Of a stretch of DNA of 54,258 nt, positions 27,009 to 35,438 are shown in pieces. Made by a program: the position numbers and the translations under genes. Source of the DNA: an uncultured Dysosmobacter sp. (GTDB lineage Bacteria > Bacillota > Clostridia > Oscillospirales > Oscillospiraceae). Where the stretch lies: positions 1 through 54,258 of the forward strand of contig CANQPD010000003.1 of the NCBI GenBank assembly GCA_947625655.1. The letters are read 5' to 3'. Below the pieces are notes generated by a model. That model searched no databases and was not told where the DNA came from. It worked only from the letters and a program-made list of their open reading frames with translations. Every line of letters starts with the position of its first letter. Within the stretch, counting starts at the first letter, position 1.

Positions 27009-28130
27009 TTACGCCGTTTCCGTCAGCGCCAGACACCGGCCGTCGGCATTTTCGGCCGTCAGCAGGAAGGCCCGCAGACCCACCGCGTCGGCGGTGTCCC
27101 CCAGCCATACCGTCACGTCGCCCTGATAGGCGGACACCCTTTTGAGAAGGCTGGAGGCGTTGGAGCCGCTCCGCAGGCCGTAGGCCGTGCGGTCCAGATC
27201 CGGCGTCACGCAGCAGTAGCCCGCGTCCCGGGCCGCCTGCAGCGCCTGGTCGTTCCCGTTTTGGATCAGGGCCATCCGGGTCTTGCCGCAGGTGGCCCGG
27301 GCCAGCGCCCGGTTGCCCTCCTCCAGCTGCTGGACCACCGTCCGCTCCGGGTCTGACGCATCCGCCAGGATCCCCACGGTCTGGCCGGTGGCCGTCATCC
27401 GCCGCAGCAGGTCCCCCTGCTGGCGCAGAAAGTCCACGGTGCAGAAAAAGGCGGCCTGGGCGTCATACCGGTCCAGCGCGTCCAGAATGGCGGCGCTCCC
27501 GTCTCCCGCCTCCATGCACAAAAAGATGCCCTTTCCCTGGATCACGGTCCCCGTGTCGCCGGTGTCCTCCGGAACAGCGGGCGCCTGGGAGGCCTCCAGT
27601 TCTTTCAGATAGTCGTTGTAGCGCTCCGCCATGGCTCTGGACGCCGCGTCGGCAAAGTTTTTGTCCGACAGGCCGAAGCCCGGTTTCCGCAGCCAGACCA
27701 GATAGCCCCTGCTGACCTTGGTAACGGAGTACTGCAGGCCAAAGAAATCCGCCACCATGGCGGCGGGCACGAACACATTGCCGCCGCGCTGAATCGCGCC
27801 GGGATAGTAGACCGCGCCGGAGACGTCCGTCACATAGCTCTTGTCCACATCGAAATACAGCGTCCGGTCATTTCCGCTGTACAGGATGATGGTCTTGGCG
27901 TCCGTGCCGCAATAGTAGGACACGCCCAGGGACTTCCGCGTGCTCCCGGTGAACACGGACCCGGGAATGTACAAATAGCCGTTATGCCAGACGGGCATCG
28001 TCGCGCCGGACAGGGGGAGCACGTTCTCCTCCGCCGCCAGGAAGTACACCTCGTTCGCCGCCCGCGCGGGGGAGGCCGCCAATTGCAGGATCAGCAGTGC
28101 ACACAGCAGCAGCGCCGCCCTTTTTTTCAT
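27009..28130 (-). CDS. Secreted protein with a degenerate polysaccharide-deacetylase domain
   Basis: A 373-residue protein. Signal peptide about 1-24 (cleavage near ARA-AN). Residues 30-150 look like a copper-amine-oxidase-N type stalk domain (WHNGYLYIPGSVF, GGNVFVPAAMVADFFG). From about 195 a NodB-like fold follows: IFLCMEAGDGSAAILDALDRYDAQAAFFC matches the start of polysaccharide deacetylases, but the catalytic TFDDGP is replaced by CMEAGD and the later H-x3-H metal motif is absent. It is therefore likely a non-catalytic wall- or glycan-binding protein. Next to spoIID, but in a separate short unit. Confidence 0.75.
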   Translation of the reverse strand: MKKRAALLLCALLILQLAASPARAANEVYFLAAEENVLPLSGATMPVWHNGYLYIPGSVFTGSTRKSLGVSYYCGTDAKTIILYSGNDRTLYFDVDKSYVTDVSGAVYYPGAIQRGGNVFVPAAMVADFFGLQYSVTKVSRGYLVWLRKPGFGLSDKNFADAASRAMAERYNDYLKELEASQAPAVPEDTGDTGTVIQGKGIFLCMEAGDGSAAILDALDRYDAQAAFFCTVDFLRQQGDLLRRMTATGQTVGILADASDPERTVVQQLEEGNRALARATCGKTRMALIQNGNDQALQAARDAGYCCVTPDLDRTAYGLRSGSNASSLLKRVSAYQGDVTVWLGDTADAVGLRAFLLTAENADGRCLALTETA

Positions 28131-28167
28131 ACCGCTTCCTCCTGTCTCTTTGGAATATTTTATTCTA

Positions 28168-29202
28168 TCACGGTTCGCCGGGATTTGTAAAGCTATATGG
28201 CTCCACGGTCACGCCGGTATAGTAGTGGGTCAGGATCTCCCGGTAGTCCGCCCCCTCCCTGGCCATCTGGTTGGCGCCGTATTGGCTCATGCCCACGCCG
28301 TGGCCGTAGCCGGTGACGAAAAAGACCAGCCCGCCGTCCTGGATCTCCCACTCAAAGCAGGCGGAGCGCAGCCCCAGGATGGTCCGCAGCTCCGTCCCCT
28401 TCATGCTCACGCCGCCCACGGACAGCGTGACGACACTGCCGGCGCCGTCGGTCACGGCGTTCGCCAGCCAGCCGCTGATGGGGCCCGAGAGATCCGCCTT
28501 GGGGTGGGCCGCCAAAAATTTTGTTTTGAAGTCCTCCGCCGTGAATTCCACCCGGCTGTAGTAGTTGGGGATGCTGTCCCCCGCCTCCGGGGAGTCCACC
28601 GCCTGCAGATAGGGCAGATCGTTGAGCCAGACCTCCCCCGCCGCCCGGGTCAGGCCCGCCGAGGAGGAGTGGAACACCGCCAGGATGGGCACGCCGCCGT
28701 ACAAAATAGTCTGTCCGTCGGTGGAGGTCACGGCGTCCTCGATCTTCCGCTCATATTCGTCGGCGTCATCGCCCCAGTTGGCTCTGGCCCGCTCCTCGCT
28801 GATATACGCCTGGCAGCAGGTGGAATCGGTGCAGATATCGGCGGTGTCTCCGTGGTTGCTGCCGGTCTGCATTTTATAAAGGGTATAGGTCCGGGCCGCC
28901 ACCGCCTGGGCCCGCAGGGCCTCCGGCTCAAAGGAGGCGGGCATCTCCGCCCGGACCACCCCCACCAGATAGGCCCCCAGGTCCATTTCCTCCACCTGGC
29001 CGCCGTTCAGGACTTTCAGAACGGTTTTCCCGTCCAGCTCACCGCTGGCGAAGGGCTCGCCCTCCGTTTCGTCCACAGGCTGCTCCCACGCGAACAGCTC
29101 CGAGCGGAACGGCGCGATGACCGCCAGCGGCAGCAGGAACAGCGCCGCCAGCAGCAGCGCCGACACGGCGACGCTCTGCCGGACTTGATTTTTCTGTTTC
29201 AT
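28168..29202 (-). CDS. spoIID: SpoIID/LytB-domain protein
   Basis: A 344-residue protein: N-terminal membrane anchor about 12-32 and a SpoIID domain about 75-340. Seen: LGAYLVGVVRAEMPASFEPEALRAQAVAARTYTL split over residues 75-108, CCQAY, FHSSSAGLTRAAGEVW, and the closing GYGHGVGMSQYGA. SpoIID is a lytic transglycosylase needed for engulfment of the forespore. I start at 29202 (MKQKNQ), with GAGGAGG directly upstream. The paired spoIIQ/spoIIID genes are not adjacent, so a SpoIID-like LytB role remains possible. Confidence 0.88.
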   Translation of the reverse strand: MKQKNQVRQSVAVSALLLAALFLLPLAVIAPFRSELFAWEQPVDETEGEPFASGELDGKTVLKVLNGGQVEEMDLGAYLVGVVRAEMPASFEPEALRAQAVAARTYTLYKMQTGSNHGDTADICTDSTCCQAYISEERARANWGDDADEYERKIEDAVTSTDGQTILYGGVPILAVFHSSSAGLTRAAGEVWLNDLPYLQAVDSPEAGDSIPNYYSRVEFTAEDFKTKFLAAHPKADLSGPISGWLANAVTDGAGSVVTLSVGGVSMKGTELRTILGLRSACFEWEIQDGGLVFFVTGYGHGVGMSQYGANQMAREGADYREILTHYYTGVTVEPYSFTNPGEP

Positions 29203-29283
29203 GGTCTCCTCCTCTTCCGTTTCCCCGGGACGGGCCTGTCCCTCCATGATATGCGCCCGGGCGGCGGAACATGAGACCCGGCA

Positions 29284-29312
29284 TGGACAAACGAAAGTGA
29301 TCGTGCTATACT
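29284..29312 (+). promoter_or_regulatory. Promoter of the membrane gene at 29361
   Basis: TGGACA at 29284-29289, a 17-bp spacer and TATACT at 29307-29312. Confidence 0.65.
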
Positions 29313-29360
29313 ACTAGCGGTATTTCCGTCTGTATTTTCGTCCGAAAGGATGTCTTTGAT

Positions 29361-30236
29361 ATGAAAAAACAATGGATATTTCCTCTAACGGCGGTGCTGG
29401 GGGCCGCGGCTGCCTTTGTGCTGCGGCTGATCCATAAGCGCACCGGCTTTGAGGCCGGCACCGGCCTGTCCATCCCCGGCGCTCCCGCCGGGATCGCGCT
29501 GGCGGTCCTGCTGGCGGCGCTGGCGGTCCTGCTGCTCCTGCTGGCACGGCAGCTGCCCCAGGAGACGGAGGCGGGCCCCGCTTTCCCGGCGGATTTTTCC
29601 ACCGGCGACGCAAGGCTTTTGGCCCTGCCGGTGGCCGGCGTGTTTTTCATGGCCCTGTCCGGACTGGCGGATCTCTATGAGGGCGTGAGCCGCGGGAATC
29701 TGCTGGCGCAGCTCTCCGCCGCCGCGGACCCCGCCTATGGGGCGGCGGTCCCCGTTCCGCAGGCGGGCTCCGCCGCCTTCTCCCCCCCGCTCCAGCTTTT
29801 GATGGGGCTGCTCTCCCTGGCCTCCGCCGGGGGGCTGTTTTCCGCGCTGCTCTCCTGCCGCGCCCAAAAGGGCGCCGCCGGGAAAGCCGCCAACGGCAAT
29901 CTGCTGCTGATCCCGCCGACAGCCCTGGTGGTGCGGCTGGTGCTGACCTATCGGATGGACTCCGTCGATCCGTCCCTGGCGGCATATTATGTCGAGCTGC
30001 TGGCCCTGGTGTTCCTGACGCTGGGCTTCTACCGGCTGTCCTCCTTCGCCTTCCGCTCCGGCCGGACCCGCCGCTTCGCCCTCTATGCCGGGGCCGCCGT
30101 CATCCTGTCCGCCGCCGCGCTGGCGGACGGCTCACCCTATCTCTCCTCCATCCTGCTGTATGCCGGCGGCGCGCTGACCCTGCTGGGCTTCCTGCTCCTC
30201 CGCCTTGGGCATATCGGGGCCATGGCTCTATCATAG
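29361..30236 (+). CDS. Polytopic membrane protein, function unknown
   Basis: A 291-residue protein with about eight hydrophobic segments and short loops, rich in Ala and Leu. No conserved catalytic motif or transporter signature was recognised. A clean sigma-A promoter lies 50 bp upstream. It is alone on the plus strand between spoIID and a hairpin train. Codon use is like its neighbours, so it appears to be a resident gene. Confidence 0.65.
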   Translation: MKKQWIFPLTAVLGAAAAFVLRLIHKRTGFEAGTGLSIPGAPAGIALAVLLAALAVLLLLLARQLPQETEAGPAFPADFSTGDARLLALPVAGVFFMALSGLADLYEGVSRGNLLAQLSAAADPAYGAAVPVPQAGSAAFSPPLQLLMGLLSLASAGGLFSALLSCRAQKGAAGKAANGNLLLIPPTALVVRLVLTYRMDSVDPSLAAYYVELLALVFLTLGFYRLSSFAFRSGRTRRFALYAGAAVILSAAALADGSPYLSSILLYAGGALTLLGFLLLRLGHIGAMALS

Positions 30237-30296
30237 CATGACCGCCCCGCAAAAGCCACAGAATTCGACACGCTTTGACAGCCTGAACAACGCCTC

Positions 30297-30551
30297 GCTT
30301 TTTGTCTGCTTTGCGGCGCAAAAAGCAGCCTCTGCCCAAAGGAGCGGGCCTCGCCAGACTGCACGGAGAGATGCGCATGCCGCTTTGCGGCGCAACGGGC
30401 TGCTGCCGCAGCCCGTTTGCAGGCATTCGGTCCAACACGAGGGGGCTCCCGCCCCCTCGTACTCCCCCCGCAAAACGAAACGCTTTTTCTCCAAATACGG
30501 GTTTTTGACAAACTGAAGGAACAGGGCCAGCCTTTCGGCTGGCCCTGTTCC
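30297..30551. repeat. Hairpin train between convergent genes
   Basis: Five hairpins follow each other: GCTTTTTG/CAAAAAGC at 30297-30326; GCCGC/GCGGC inside TGCG...CGCA at about 30371-30393; AACGGGCT/AGCCCGTT at 30394-30417; CGAGGGGGC/GCCCCCTCG at 30438-30459; and a 15-bp GGAACAGGGCCAGCC/GGCTGGCCCTGTTCC at 30518-30551. The last can serve as a terminator for both flanking genes. The remaining 120 bp to tadA show nothing further. Confidence 0.85.
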
Positions 30552-30674
30552 TTATGGTTTGGAAGATTGGATGAAAAGAAGTTTTGTCTCTTGCAAGTAT
30601 TACGATACCGGAGAGTTGTTAAGCAAACCAGCAGCAATTGTTACAAAAGTCTTAAATTCGAAAAATATTTTATG

Positions 30675-31139
30675 TCAACTTTCCTGTTTCTGCCGGAGGC
30701 CCCCGAAAAAAGCGGAGAGCAGCGCCCGGCACTCCTCCCCCAGAATGCCGCCCACCAGGGCGGGTCGGTTGGGGAACGGCTCCATAAACAGGTTCGTCAC
30801 GCCGCCGCAGGCCCCCATGGCAGCATCCCGGGCGCCGTACCACACCCGCCGGACGCGGGCGTTCAGGATCGCCCCGGCGCACATGGGACAAGGCTCCAGC
30901 GTCACATACAGCTCGCAGTCCTCCAGCCGCCAGGTGCCAAGGGTTTCGTTGGCCTGGGCGATGGCCTCCATCTCCGCGTGGGAGGCGGTGGCCTGCTTTT
31001 CCTCCCGCCGGTTGCGGCCCCGGCCCACCACCTGGCCGTTTCGGACGATGACGCATCCCACGGGGACCTCCCCCGCGGCGGCGGCCTCCCTGGCCAGTTC
31101 CAGGGCCTGCCGCATATAAAGCTCCCGCTCAGCTGCCAT
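30675..31139 (-). CDS. tadA: tRNA-specific adenosine deaminase
   Basis: A 154-residue TadA. Zinc ligands: His54 in SHAEM (Glu56 the proton shuttle) and Cys84/Cys87 in PCPMCAGA. It converts A34 of tRNA(Arg) to inosine. The start at 31139 has ACAGGAGG eight bases upstream; a longer frame to 31214 has no site. The FMEPFPNRP segment near the C-terminus is typical of TadA rather than of cytosine deaminases. Confidence 0.94.
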   Translation of the reverse strand: MAAERELYMRQALELAREAAAAGEVPVGCVIVRNGQVVGRGRNRREEKQATASHAEMEAIAQANETLGTWRLEDCELYVTLEPCPMCAGAILNARVRRVWYGARDAAMGACGGVTNLFMEPFPNRPALVGGILGEECRALLSAFFGGLRQKQES

Positions 31140-31216
31140 GATTTTCCCTCCTGTTTGCATGAAAACTGGCATAATTGTCCAAACTCTCCATATTGTTATA
31201 GACAGGAGGGGCAATT

Positions 31217-31534
31217 ATGAGATCCGTTTTATTTTTTAAAAAATTCAGACCCGACCCGGAGCTGCTGGCCCTGAAGGCCGAATTGCAGGCCGCGCAGGCG
31301 GACCTGGCCCACGCCTACTGTCAGTTCAACCAGGCCCTGGATCCGGAGCTGGTGGAGTCCTGCATCTATCAGATCAGTGCGGTGAAGGCCCGGTGCAATT
31401 ACCTCATCCGCTCCATCAAGGAGCGCAGCCCGGACGCCCTGCCCGCCTTCGGCGCCGCCGGCCGGCGCGGCGGCACGGGGGAGCCCTCGCCCCAGGGCGG
31501 CGGTGATGCCGAAGGAGGGGCCGCATGGACCTGA
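31217..31534 (+). CDS. DUF2508 (YaaL-like) protein
   Basis: A 105-residue helical protein. KAELQAAQADLAHAYCQFNQ and IYQISAVKARCNYLIRSIKE match the YaaL/DUF2508 family. In Bacillus yaaL lies directly upstream of bofA, as here. The Gly/Pro-rich C-terminal 30 residues are extra and partly result from the 10-nt overlap with bofA. GGAGG precedes the ATG. Function unknown. Confidence 0.85.
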   Translation: MRSVLFFKKFRPDPELLALKAELQAAQADLAHAYCQFNQALDPELVESCIYQISAVKARCNYLIRSIKERSPDALPAFGAAGRRGGTGEPSPQGGGDAEGGAAWT

Positions 31535-31788
31535 CCCAAAAAGCCATTGCCGCCATCCTGGCCGGCTTTTTTCTCATCGCCCTGCTGCGGGTGTTCAGCA
31601 CGCCGCTCCGGCTGGCGCTGAAGCTGCTGGCAAATACGCTGCTGGGCTTTCTGGCGCTGTGGGCGGTCACGCTGACCTCCGCCTTCACCGGCATCACCCT
31701 GGGGCTGAACCTGCTGAACGCCCTGGTCATCGGCATCCTGGGCCTGCCGGGCTTCGTCCTGCTGCTGCTGGTGCAGTGGGTGCTCTAG
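31525..31788 (+). CDS. bofA: BofA-family pro-sigma-K processing inhibitor
   Basis: An 87-residue membrane protein with two to three hydrophobic segments. NTLLGFLALWAVTLTSAFTG and the LGLNLLNALVIGILGLPGF segment are typical of BofA, which holds the SpoIVFB protease inactive in the outer forespore membrane until a signal arrives. It overlaps the DUF2508 gene by 10 nt, with GGAGG upstream. Together with SpoIID it supports a spore-forming host. Confidence 0.88.
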   Translation: MDLTQKAIAAILAGFFLIALLRVFSTPLRLALKLLANTLLGFLALWAVTLTSAFTGITLGLNLLNALVIGILGLPGFVLLLLVQWVL

Positions 31789-31806
31789 TCCGCATAGGAG
31801 ATTCCC

Positions 31807-31838
31807 GCGCGAAGGGGCCGGCCGCCTCTTCGCGCTTT
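31807..31838 (+). terminator. Intrinsic terminator after bofA
   Basis: GCGCGAAG/CTTCGCGC stem with a GC-rich loop and TTT, 19 bp after the bofA stop. The T-run is short. Confidence 0.6.
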
Positions 31839-31936
31839 CTCCGCGCCGATTTTAAAAATAGAAAGTCAGCATTTTAAAGATATCACGAGAAAATCGGAGA
31901 AATCAAGAGGTTTTCCGGCTATAAATCATTTTTCTG

Positions 31937-31965
31937 TTGACAGCGCCCGTCCTCCGTGGTATAAA
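31937..31965 (+). promoter_or_regulatory. rplM-rpsI promoter
   Basis: Perfect TTGACA at 31937-31942, a 17-bp spacer and TATAAA at 31960-31965. A 70-nt leader follows; firmicute rplM leaders can hold an L13 control hairpin, but I could not confirm one here. Confidence 0.8.
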
Positions 31966-32040
31966 TATCCTTGCTCCGATTTTAACCTGGAGCTCTTGAT
32001 TTGTAAAGCAAATGCAAATATATGATACGGAGGAAACACC

Positions 32041-32472
32041 ATGTCCACTTTTATGGCAAACAAGGCCAACATTGAGCGTAAGTGGTACATCCTGGACGCC
32101 GCCGGCAAGCCCCTGGGCAAGACCGCCGTCCGGGCTGCCGACCTGCTGCGCGGCAAAGGCAAAGTCACCTACACTCCCCACGCCGACTGCGGCGACCACG
32201 TCATCATCATCAACGCCGGCAAGGCTGTCCTGACCGGCAACAAGGGCACCCAGAAGATCTACCGCCGTCACTCCGGCTGGGTGGGCGGCCTGAAGGAGAC
32301 CCCCTACCGCATCCTGATGCAGGAGAAGCCCACGCTGGCCATGGAAGTGGCTGTCAAGGGCATGATGCCCAAGAACACCCTCGCCAAGGATTCTCTGAAG
32401 CGCCTGCACATCTATGCTGACGCCAACTACGAGCAGCAGGCCCAGAAGCCCGTCGCTCTGGACGTCGAATAA
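32041..32472 (+). CDS. rplM: 50S ribosomal protein L13
   Basis: A 143-residue L13, complete from [20 protein letters not shown] to VALDVE. Seen: [33 protein letters not shown] and [27 protein letters not shown] lies before the ATG. Paired with rpsI 14 nt downstream, the nearly universal order. Confidence 0.98.
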   Translation: MSTFMANKANIERKWYILDAAGKPLGKTAVRAADLLRGKGKVTYTPHADCGDHVIIINAGKAVLTGNKGTQKIYRRHSGWVGGLKETPYRILMQEKPTLAMEVAVKGMMPKNTLAKDSLKRLHIYADANYEQQAQKPVALDVE

Positions 32473-32486
32473 GGAGGAGTAAGAGA

Positions 32487-32891
32487 ATGTATCAGTCTAA
32501 GAAGCCCTATCTGTATGGCACCGGCCGCCGGAAGTCCTCCGTGGCCCGCGTCCATCTGTTCCCCAACGGCACCGGCTCCATCACCATCAACGGCCGCGAC
32601 ATCGACGAGTACTTTGGCCTGGACACTTTGAAGATGGTGGTCCGTCAGCCTCTGGAGGCCACCGGCAACACCGGCAAGATGGATATTGTCGCCACCGTCA
32701 CCGGCGGCGGCGTGTCCGGTCAGGCCGGCGCCCTGCGCCACGGCATTGCCCGCGCCCTGCTGCTGGCCAGCGAGGACAACCGCCCCATCCTGAAGAAGGC
32801 CGGTTTCCTGACCCGCGATCCCCGCATGAAGGAGCGCAAGAAGTACGGCCTGAAGGCCGCCCGTCGCGCCCCCCAGTTCTCCAAGCGCTGA
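32487..32891 (+). CDS. rpsI: 30S ribosomal protein S9
   Basis: A 134-residue S9 with [14 protein letters not shown] at the start and the conserved RRAPQFSKR end that reaches the decoding centre. The 3' end of the gene is the attachment site of the downstream island: its last 57 bp including 3 bases past the stop recur at 47696-47752. The protein stays intact after insertion, as expected for an element that restores the gene end. Confidence 0.98.
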   Translation: MYQSKKPYLYGTGRRKSSVARVHLFPNGTGSITINGRDIDEYFGLDTLKMVVRQPLEATGNTGKMDIVATVTGGGVSGQAGALRHGIARALLLASEDNRPILKKAGFLTRDPRMKERKKYGLKAARRAPQFSKR

Positions 32892-32894
32892 TTT
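32874..32894. other. Left attachment site (attL core) of the rpsI island
   Basis: A 21-bp string covering the last five rpsI codons, the TGA and three following bases is exactly repeated at 47732-47752. Upstream of this core the two copies differ only at synonymous positions. This is the likely strand-exchange core of a tyrosine-recombinase element. Confidence 0.8.
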
Positions 32895-32906
32895 TGTTAT
32901 CAGTTA

Positions 32907-32941
32907 CCCCGGAAAACTTCGGTTTTCCGGGGTTTTCTTTT
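32907..32941 (+). terminator. Intrinsic terminator after rpsI
   Basis: CCCCGGAAAAC/GTTTTCCGGGG with a TTCG loop followed by TTTTCTTTT. Because it lies beyond the att core, it is formally the first feature inside the island. Confidence 0.92.
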
Positions 32942-33038
32942 GTGAAAAGTTGCAATATCTAAATCTGAGGAGGCAAATACCTGGCACAATGTACCACAAT
33001 ATATTGTGTTTGGAATTATTTTAACTACAATATACAAA

Positions 33039-33098
33039 GGTGACTTTTGAGGTTAAATCGCTTTTTGGCCGTTTTGAGGTGACTATTTGAGGTTAAAT
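33039..33098 (+). repeat. Two arm-type direct repeats near the left island end
   Basis: GGTGACTTTTGAGGTTAAAT at 33039-33058 and a one-base-longer version at 33078-33098 (GGTGAC, TATTTGAGGTTAAAT). A third copy in the same orientation lies at 47620-47640 near the right end. The layout resembles integrase arm-binding sites. Confidence 0.75.
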
Positions 33099-33161
33099 TT
33101 TGCCTCGTTTTTACCGTCAAAAAAAGAAGAGCGTGGCTGCACGGTTGGTGCAGCCACGCTC

Positions 33162-33365
33162 TTACTTCCTCCCGTTCCGGAATAGTTCTTTGGGATTCTG
33201 CTCGACTCGCTTTAAGTACCTGTCGATGTGCTCTTGAGAAAACTTCACGGCGCATCGCGGTCTTGCTTGGTAGTAACCGATTTTTCGTTCTTTTCGCATC
33301 CTATCCAAAGTGTTGACACACACTCCCAGGATTTCGGCTGCTTCTTCCCTCGAATACATGGGCAT
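33162..33365 (-). CDS. xis: Excisionase-type MerR/HTH_17 DNA-binding protein
   Basis: A 67-residue protein of the helix-turn-helix 17 type: YSREEAAEILGVCVNTLDRM, RKERKIGYYQAR, and FSQEHIDRYL. Such proteins are the recombination directionality factors of tyrosine-recombinase elements. GAGGAGG lies before the ATG at 33365. Its place next to the left att end and arm repeats supports an excisionase role, although the integrase itself is broken. Confidence 0.75.
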   Translation of the reverse strand: MPMYSREEAAEILGVCVNTLDRMRKERKIGYYQARPRCAVKFSQEHIDRYLKRVEQNPKELFRNGRK

Positions 33366-33519
33366 ACAAATACCTCCTCGCTTTACAAATTGTATGAGTA
33401 TAATATCCCTTCATAATAAATGGAGAAAAAGCAGGGGGCATTATACCCGTTCAACGAAAAAGTTTTTATATATTTCTGAGGAGCAACCATTGCCGTCACC
33501 CCCCAGAAAGCTGTATCAG

Positions 33520-33756
33520 TTACTGTTCATCAGGTTCTCCACTGTTGCTTAGCGAAAAGGCTCGCTTCCCCGAGAAGCGCTCCTTGAGATGCTTCAGCTG
33601 ATAGTCAAGCTCGTCAATGATCTTTTGAACCTCTTCCTGCGTGTAGTCATACGATACTCGCGAAGAACAATTACCCAGCTTTTCGATGTTGTCAATAAGC
33701 ACTGCCATGCGCTTTTCGACTACACGGCAAAATCGCTCGTGTTTTACCTCATTCAT
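33520..33756 (-). CDS. Small hypothetical protein of conjugative elements
   Basis: A 78-residue helical protein beginning MNEVKHERFCRVVEKRM, with IDNIEKLGNCSSRVSYDYTQ and a Lys-rich coiled C-terminus. Similar small proteins are frequent in firmicute integrative conjugative elements; the function is unknown. The start at 33756 has GGAGGAG at good distance; a longer frame to 33843 has none. Confidence 0.65.
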   Translation of the reverse strand: MNEVKHERFCRVVEKRMAVLIDNIEKLGNCSSRVSYDYTQEEVQKIIDELDYQLKHLKERFSGKRAFSLSNSGEPDEQ

Positions 33757-33839
33757 GCCAAGACTCCTCCAATTTGTATTTGATGTTTGTCCCATACGCC
33801 GCAATGGTGCCCAACAGATGATAAGGCCGCATAAAGGTC

Positions 33840-34028
33840 TCACAAAGGTTTCTCATTGCAGGTCCCATTTTCGCTTGTTTCTGCACTCTCCCTGTCCATT
33901 TCCGGGATAGAGATGGCTGTTATCGGGAACACATCATAATTGCCCTCAGCAGCGCTGGAAAGGCCACAGGAGACCAAGAATCTCTCTTGTGCGTCCGGCG
34001 TAAGGTCAGAAAAGTAGATTTCAAACAT
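33840..34028 (-). CDS. Small hypothetical protein of conjugative elements
   Basis: A 62-residue protein beginning MFEIYFSDLTPDAQERFL with YDVFPITAISIPE, a type often seen in clostridial integrative elements. AGGAGG lies eight bases before the ATG at 34028, inside the end of the upstream gene (8-nt overlap). No known function. Confidence 0.65.
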   Translation of the reverse strand: MFEIYFSDLTPDAQERFLVSCGLSSAAEGNYDVFPITAISIPEMDRESAETSENGTCNEKPL

Positions 34029-34527
34029 TTTCTGCGTCCTCCTGCAATGCGCGGTCGATGTCGCTCTCAACAAACTTCAGAACCATGAGTTCCTTTTTGG
34101 AGAAGCCAAGTTCCACTAATCTCTCGACAACCCGATACCCATGGCCGCCTTCATAATTGACTTTTTCATCAATGAGTATGTTCAGCAATTCCATCGTCCG
34201 ATCCGGGTCAATTTGGTCCCATTTGCCCTTACAGCTCAAAAATGCTGATACGAGTTCATCTACCTGAACTTCGACAGTTACCGGCTCCATCGTTTCCGCA
34301 AAGCTATCCTCCGACAACTCAAAATACGGATGATCGACCTGCGGATCAAAGGTATCGAACCGTTTCTCCGGCAGGCCAACCAGATGGGGGATAAAGTATT
34401 CTCCTTCATCCAGACATTCCAGAATAACTGCGATTTGCTCAGCGGAAATAGTTCCTTGAACAACGCACTCATTGTGGACTTTGTAGTTATCAGCGTCACG
34501 ATATAAATAGTTGATTTTCGTATTCAT
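34021..34527 (-). CDS. Hypothetical protein of the island's mobile module
   Basis: A 168-residue acidic protein beginning MNTKINYLYRDADNYKVHNE. The N-terminal half contains an ECLDEGEYFIPHLVGLPEKR segment. The C-terminal half has two helices around GGHGYRVVERLVELGFSKKE. No membrane segment. AAGGA precedes the ATG at 34527. It overlaps the downstream small gene, so the group 34733-33520 is likely one transcript. Not recognised. Confidence 0.65.
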   Translation of the reverse strand: MNTKINYLYRDADNYKVHNECVVQGTISAEQIAVILECLDEGEYFIPHLVGLPEKRFDTFDPQVDHPYFELSEDSFAETMEPVTVEVQVDELVSAFLSCKGKWDQIDPDRTMELLNILIDEKVNYEGGHGYRVVERLVELGFSKKELMVLKFVESDIDRALQEDAENV

Positions 34528-34541
34528 GCCATCAATTCCTT

Positions 34542-34733
34542 TCACGCTCGTTCGTAAGTTACCTCGGTCAATAGACCGGCCTCATCATATCTGCGTAACT
34601 CTACCCAGTTGTGATGTGTCTCTTCCATGATTAAGAAGCCTATCCCTTCCTGGCGCATGATCACAAGATCACCGCTGGTGTAGAGCCCGCTTGGGAAGCT
34701 TAATATATCTTTCACAGTCATATCAGTCGTCAT
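34542..34733 (-). CDS. Small hypothetical protein
   Basis: A 63-residue protein with VKDILSFPSGLYTSGDLVIM and a beta-rich remainder. The start is uncertain: 34733 (MTTDM) or 34721 (MTVKD). A frame upstream to 34769 begins inside a terminator hairpin and is unlikely. First gene of the small operon on the minus strand. Function unknown. Confidence 0.5.
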   Translation of the reverse strand: MTTDMTVKDILSFPSGLYTSGDLVIMRQEGIGFLIMEETHHNWVELRRYDEAGLLTEVTYERA

Positions 34734-34738
34734 CTCCG

Positions 34739-34779
34739 AAAAAAGGTCGCCGTTGCTCATGAAGTGCAACAGCGACCTT
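34739..34779 (-). terminator. Intrinsic terminator (minus strand)
   Basis: AAGGTCGCTGTTGC/GCAACGGCGACCTT (one mismatch) with a nine-base loop, followed by TTTTTT on the minus strand. It ends the broken primase gene. Confidence 0.8.
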
Positions 34780-34786
34780 ACTGATT

Positions 34787-35195
34787 TTATGATGCCCTTG
34801 CCTCCTTGAAGGAGAGCAGCAGGTCATCAATCCCTTTGTATTTTTCATCCCAGGCAATTGGCGTCATCTCAAATCCGGCATCGCTGCCTTCCTGTAATAC
34901 CCGCTGCCGTGCATTCCGCACATTTTCATTGATTAGAGCATCCATATCGAATGCGACGATGATCCGGTTGATATGAACGGTGGCCAACTCCTTGAGCAGT
35001 CTACGGAACTGATTGATGTTGCCTAATACCCGAAGCCCGAATATCCAATTTCCAACTGCCAGTCTCACGATCACGGTAGAAACCAGGCACACCCTCCAGC
35101 TCACACCCACGCTCCAGAAGCTCCGCAACTATGCGCCCCGACCGCACCGCAGGTGTGGTTCGATACCCACTTCTGTCGTTTCCGAAGCAACCAAG
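34787..35195 (-). pseudogene. DUF3854/TOPRIM-type primase, internally deleted
   Basis: Two pieces of one DUF3854 protein lie in different frames. From about 35190 to 35045 the minus strand encodes SGYRTTP...GRIVAELLERG and LEGVPGFYRDRETGSWKLDI, the start of the domain. From about 35050 to 34787 another frame encodes INQFRRLLKELATVHINRII, VAFDMDALINENV and a C-terminus. The TOPRIM core between is missing, so an internal deletion with a frameshift joins the pieces. Such proteins belong to plasmids and conjugative elements. Confidence 0.7.
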
Positions 35196-35214
35196 CACTC
35201 CCGGCAACCAACAG

Positions 35215-35438
35215 GAAATGTCAGCTTCGAAGCTATAAGAGGACTTTCGATCACTCCGCGCATTCTCCGGCATACCTACATTTCCAATCTATTGTTAGGT
35301 GGTGTTGATATCAAAACTGTGCAATATCTGGCAGGGCACGAACGGGCAACGATCACCCTCGACATTTATGCACATCTTACCTATAACCGTCCAGAAGAAA
35401 TACTGCCCAAAGTAAATTTAGCATTTTCCAACGAATAA
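35215..35438 (+). pseudogene. int: Tyrosine recombinase/integrase, C-terminal fragment
   Basis: About 70 residues of an integrase catalytic domain: ITPRILRHTYISNLLLGGVD, then TVQYLAGHERATITLDIYAH with the nucleophilic Tyr. The usual box II His is Arg here (PRILRH for PHxLRH). No start codon or N-terminal domains precede it; upstream DNA switches to the broken primase on the other strand at about 35195. Possibly the remains of the island's own integrase or of another element. Confidence 0.75.

Noticed and set aside
30205..31220. Frames of 100-267 codons on the plus strand near tadA
   Set aside because: They run through the hairpin train or antisense to tadA and show no family.
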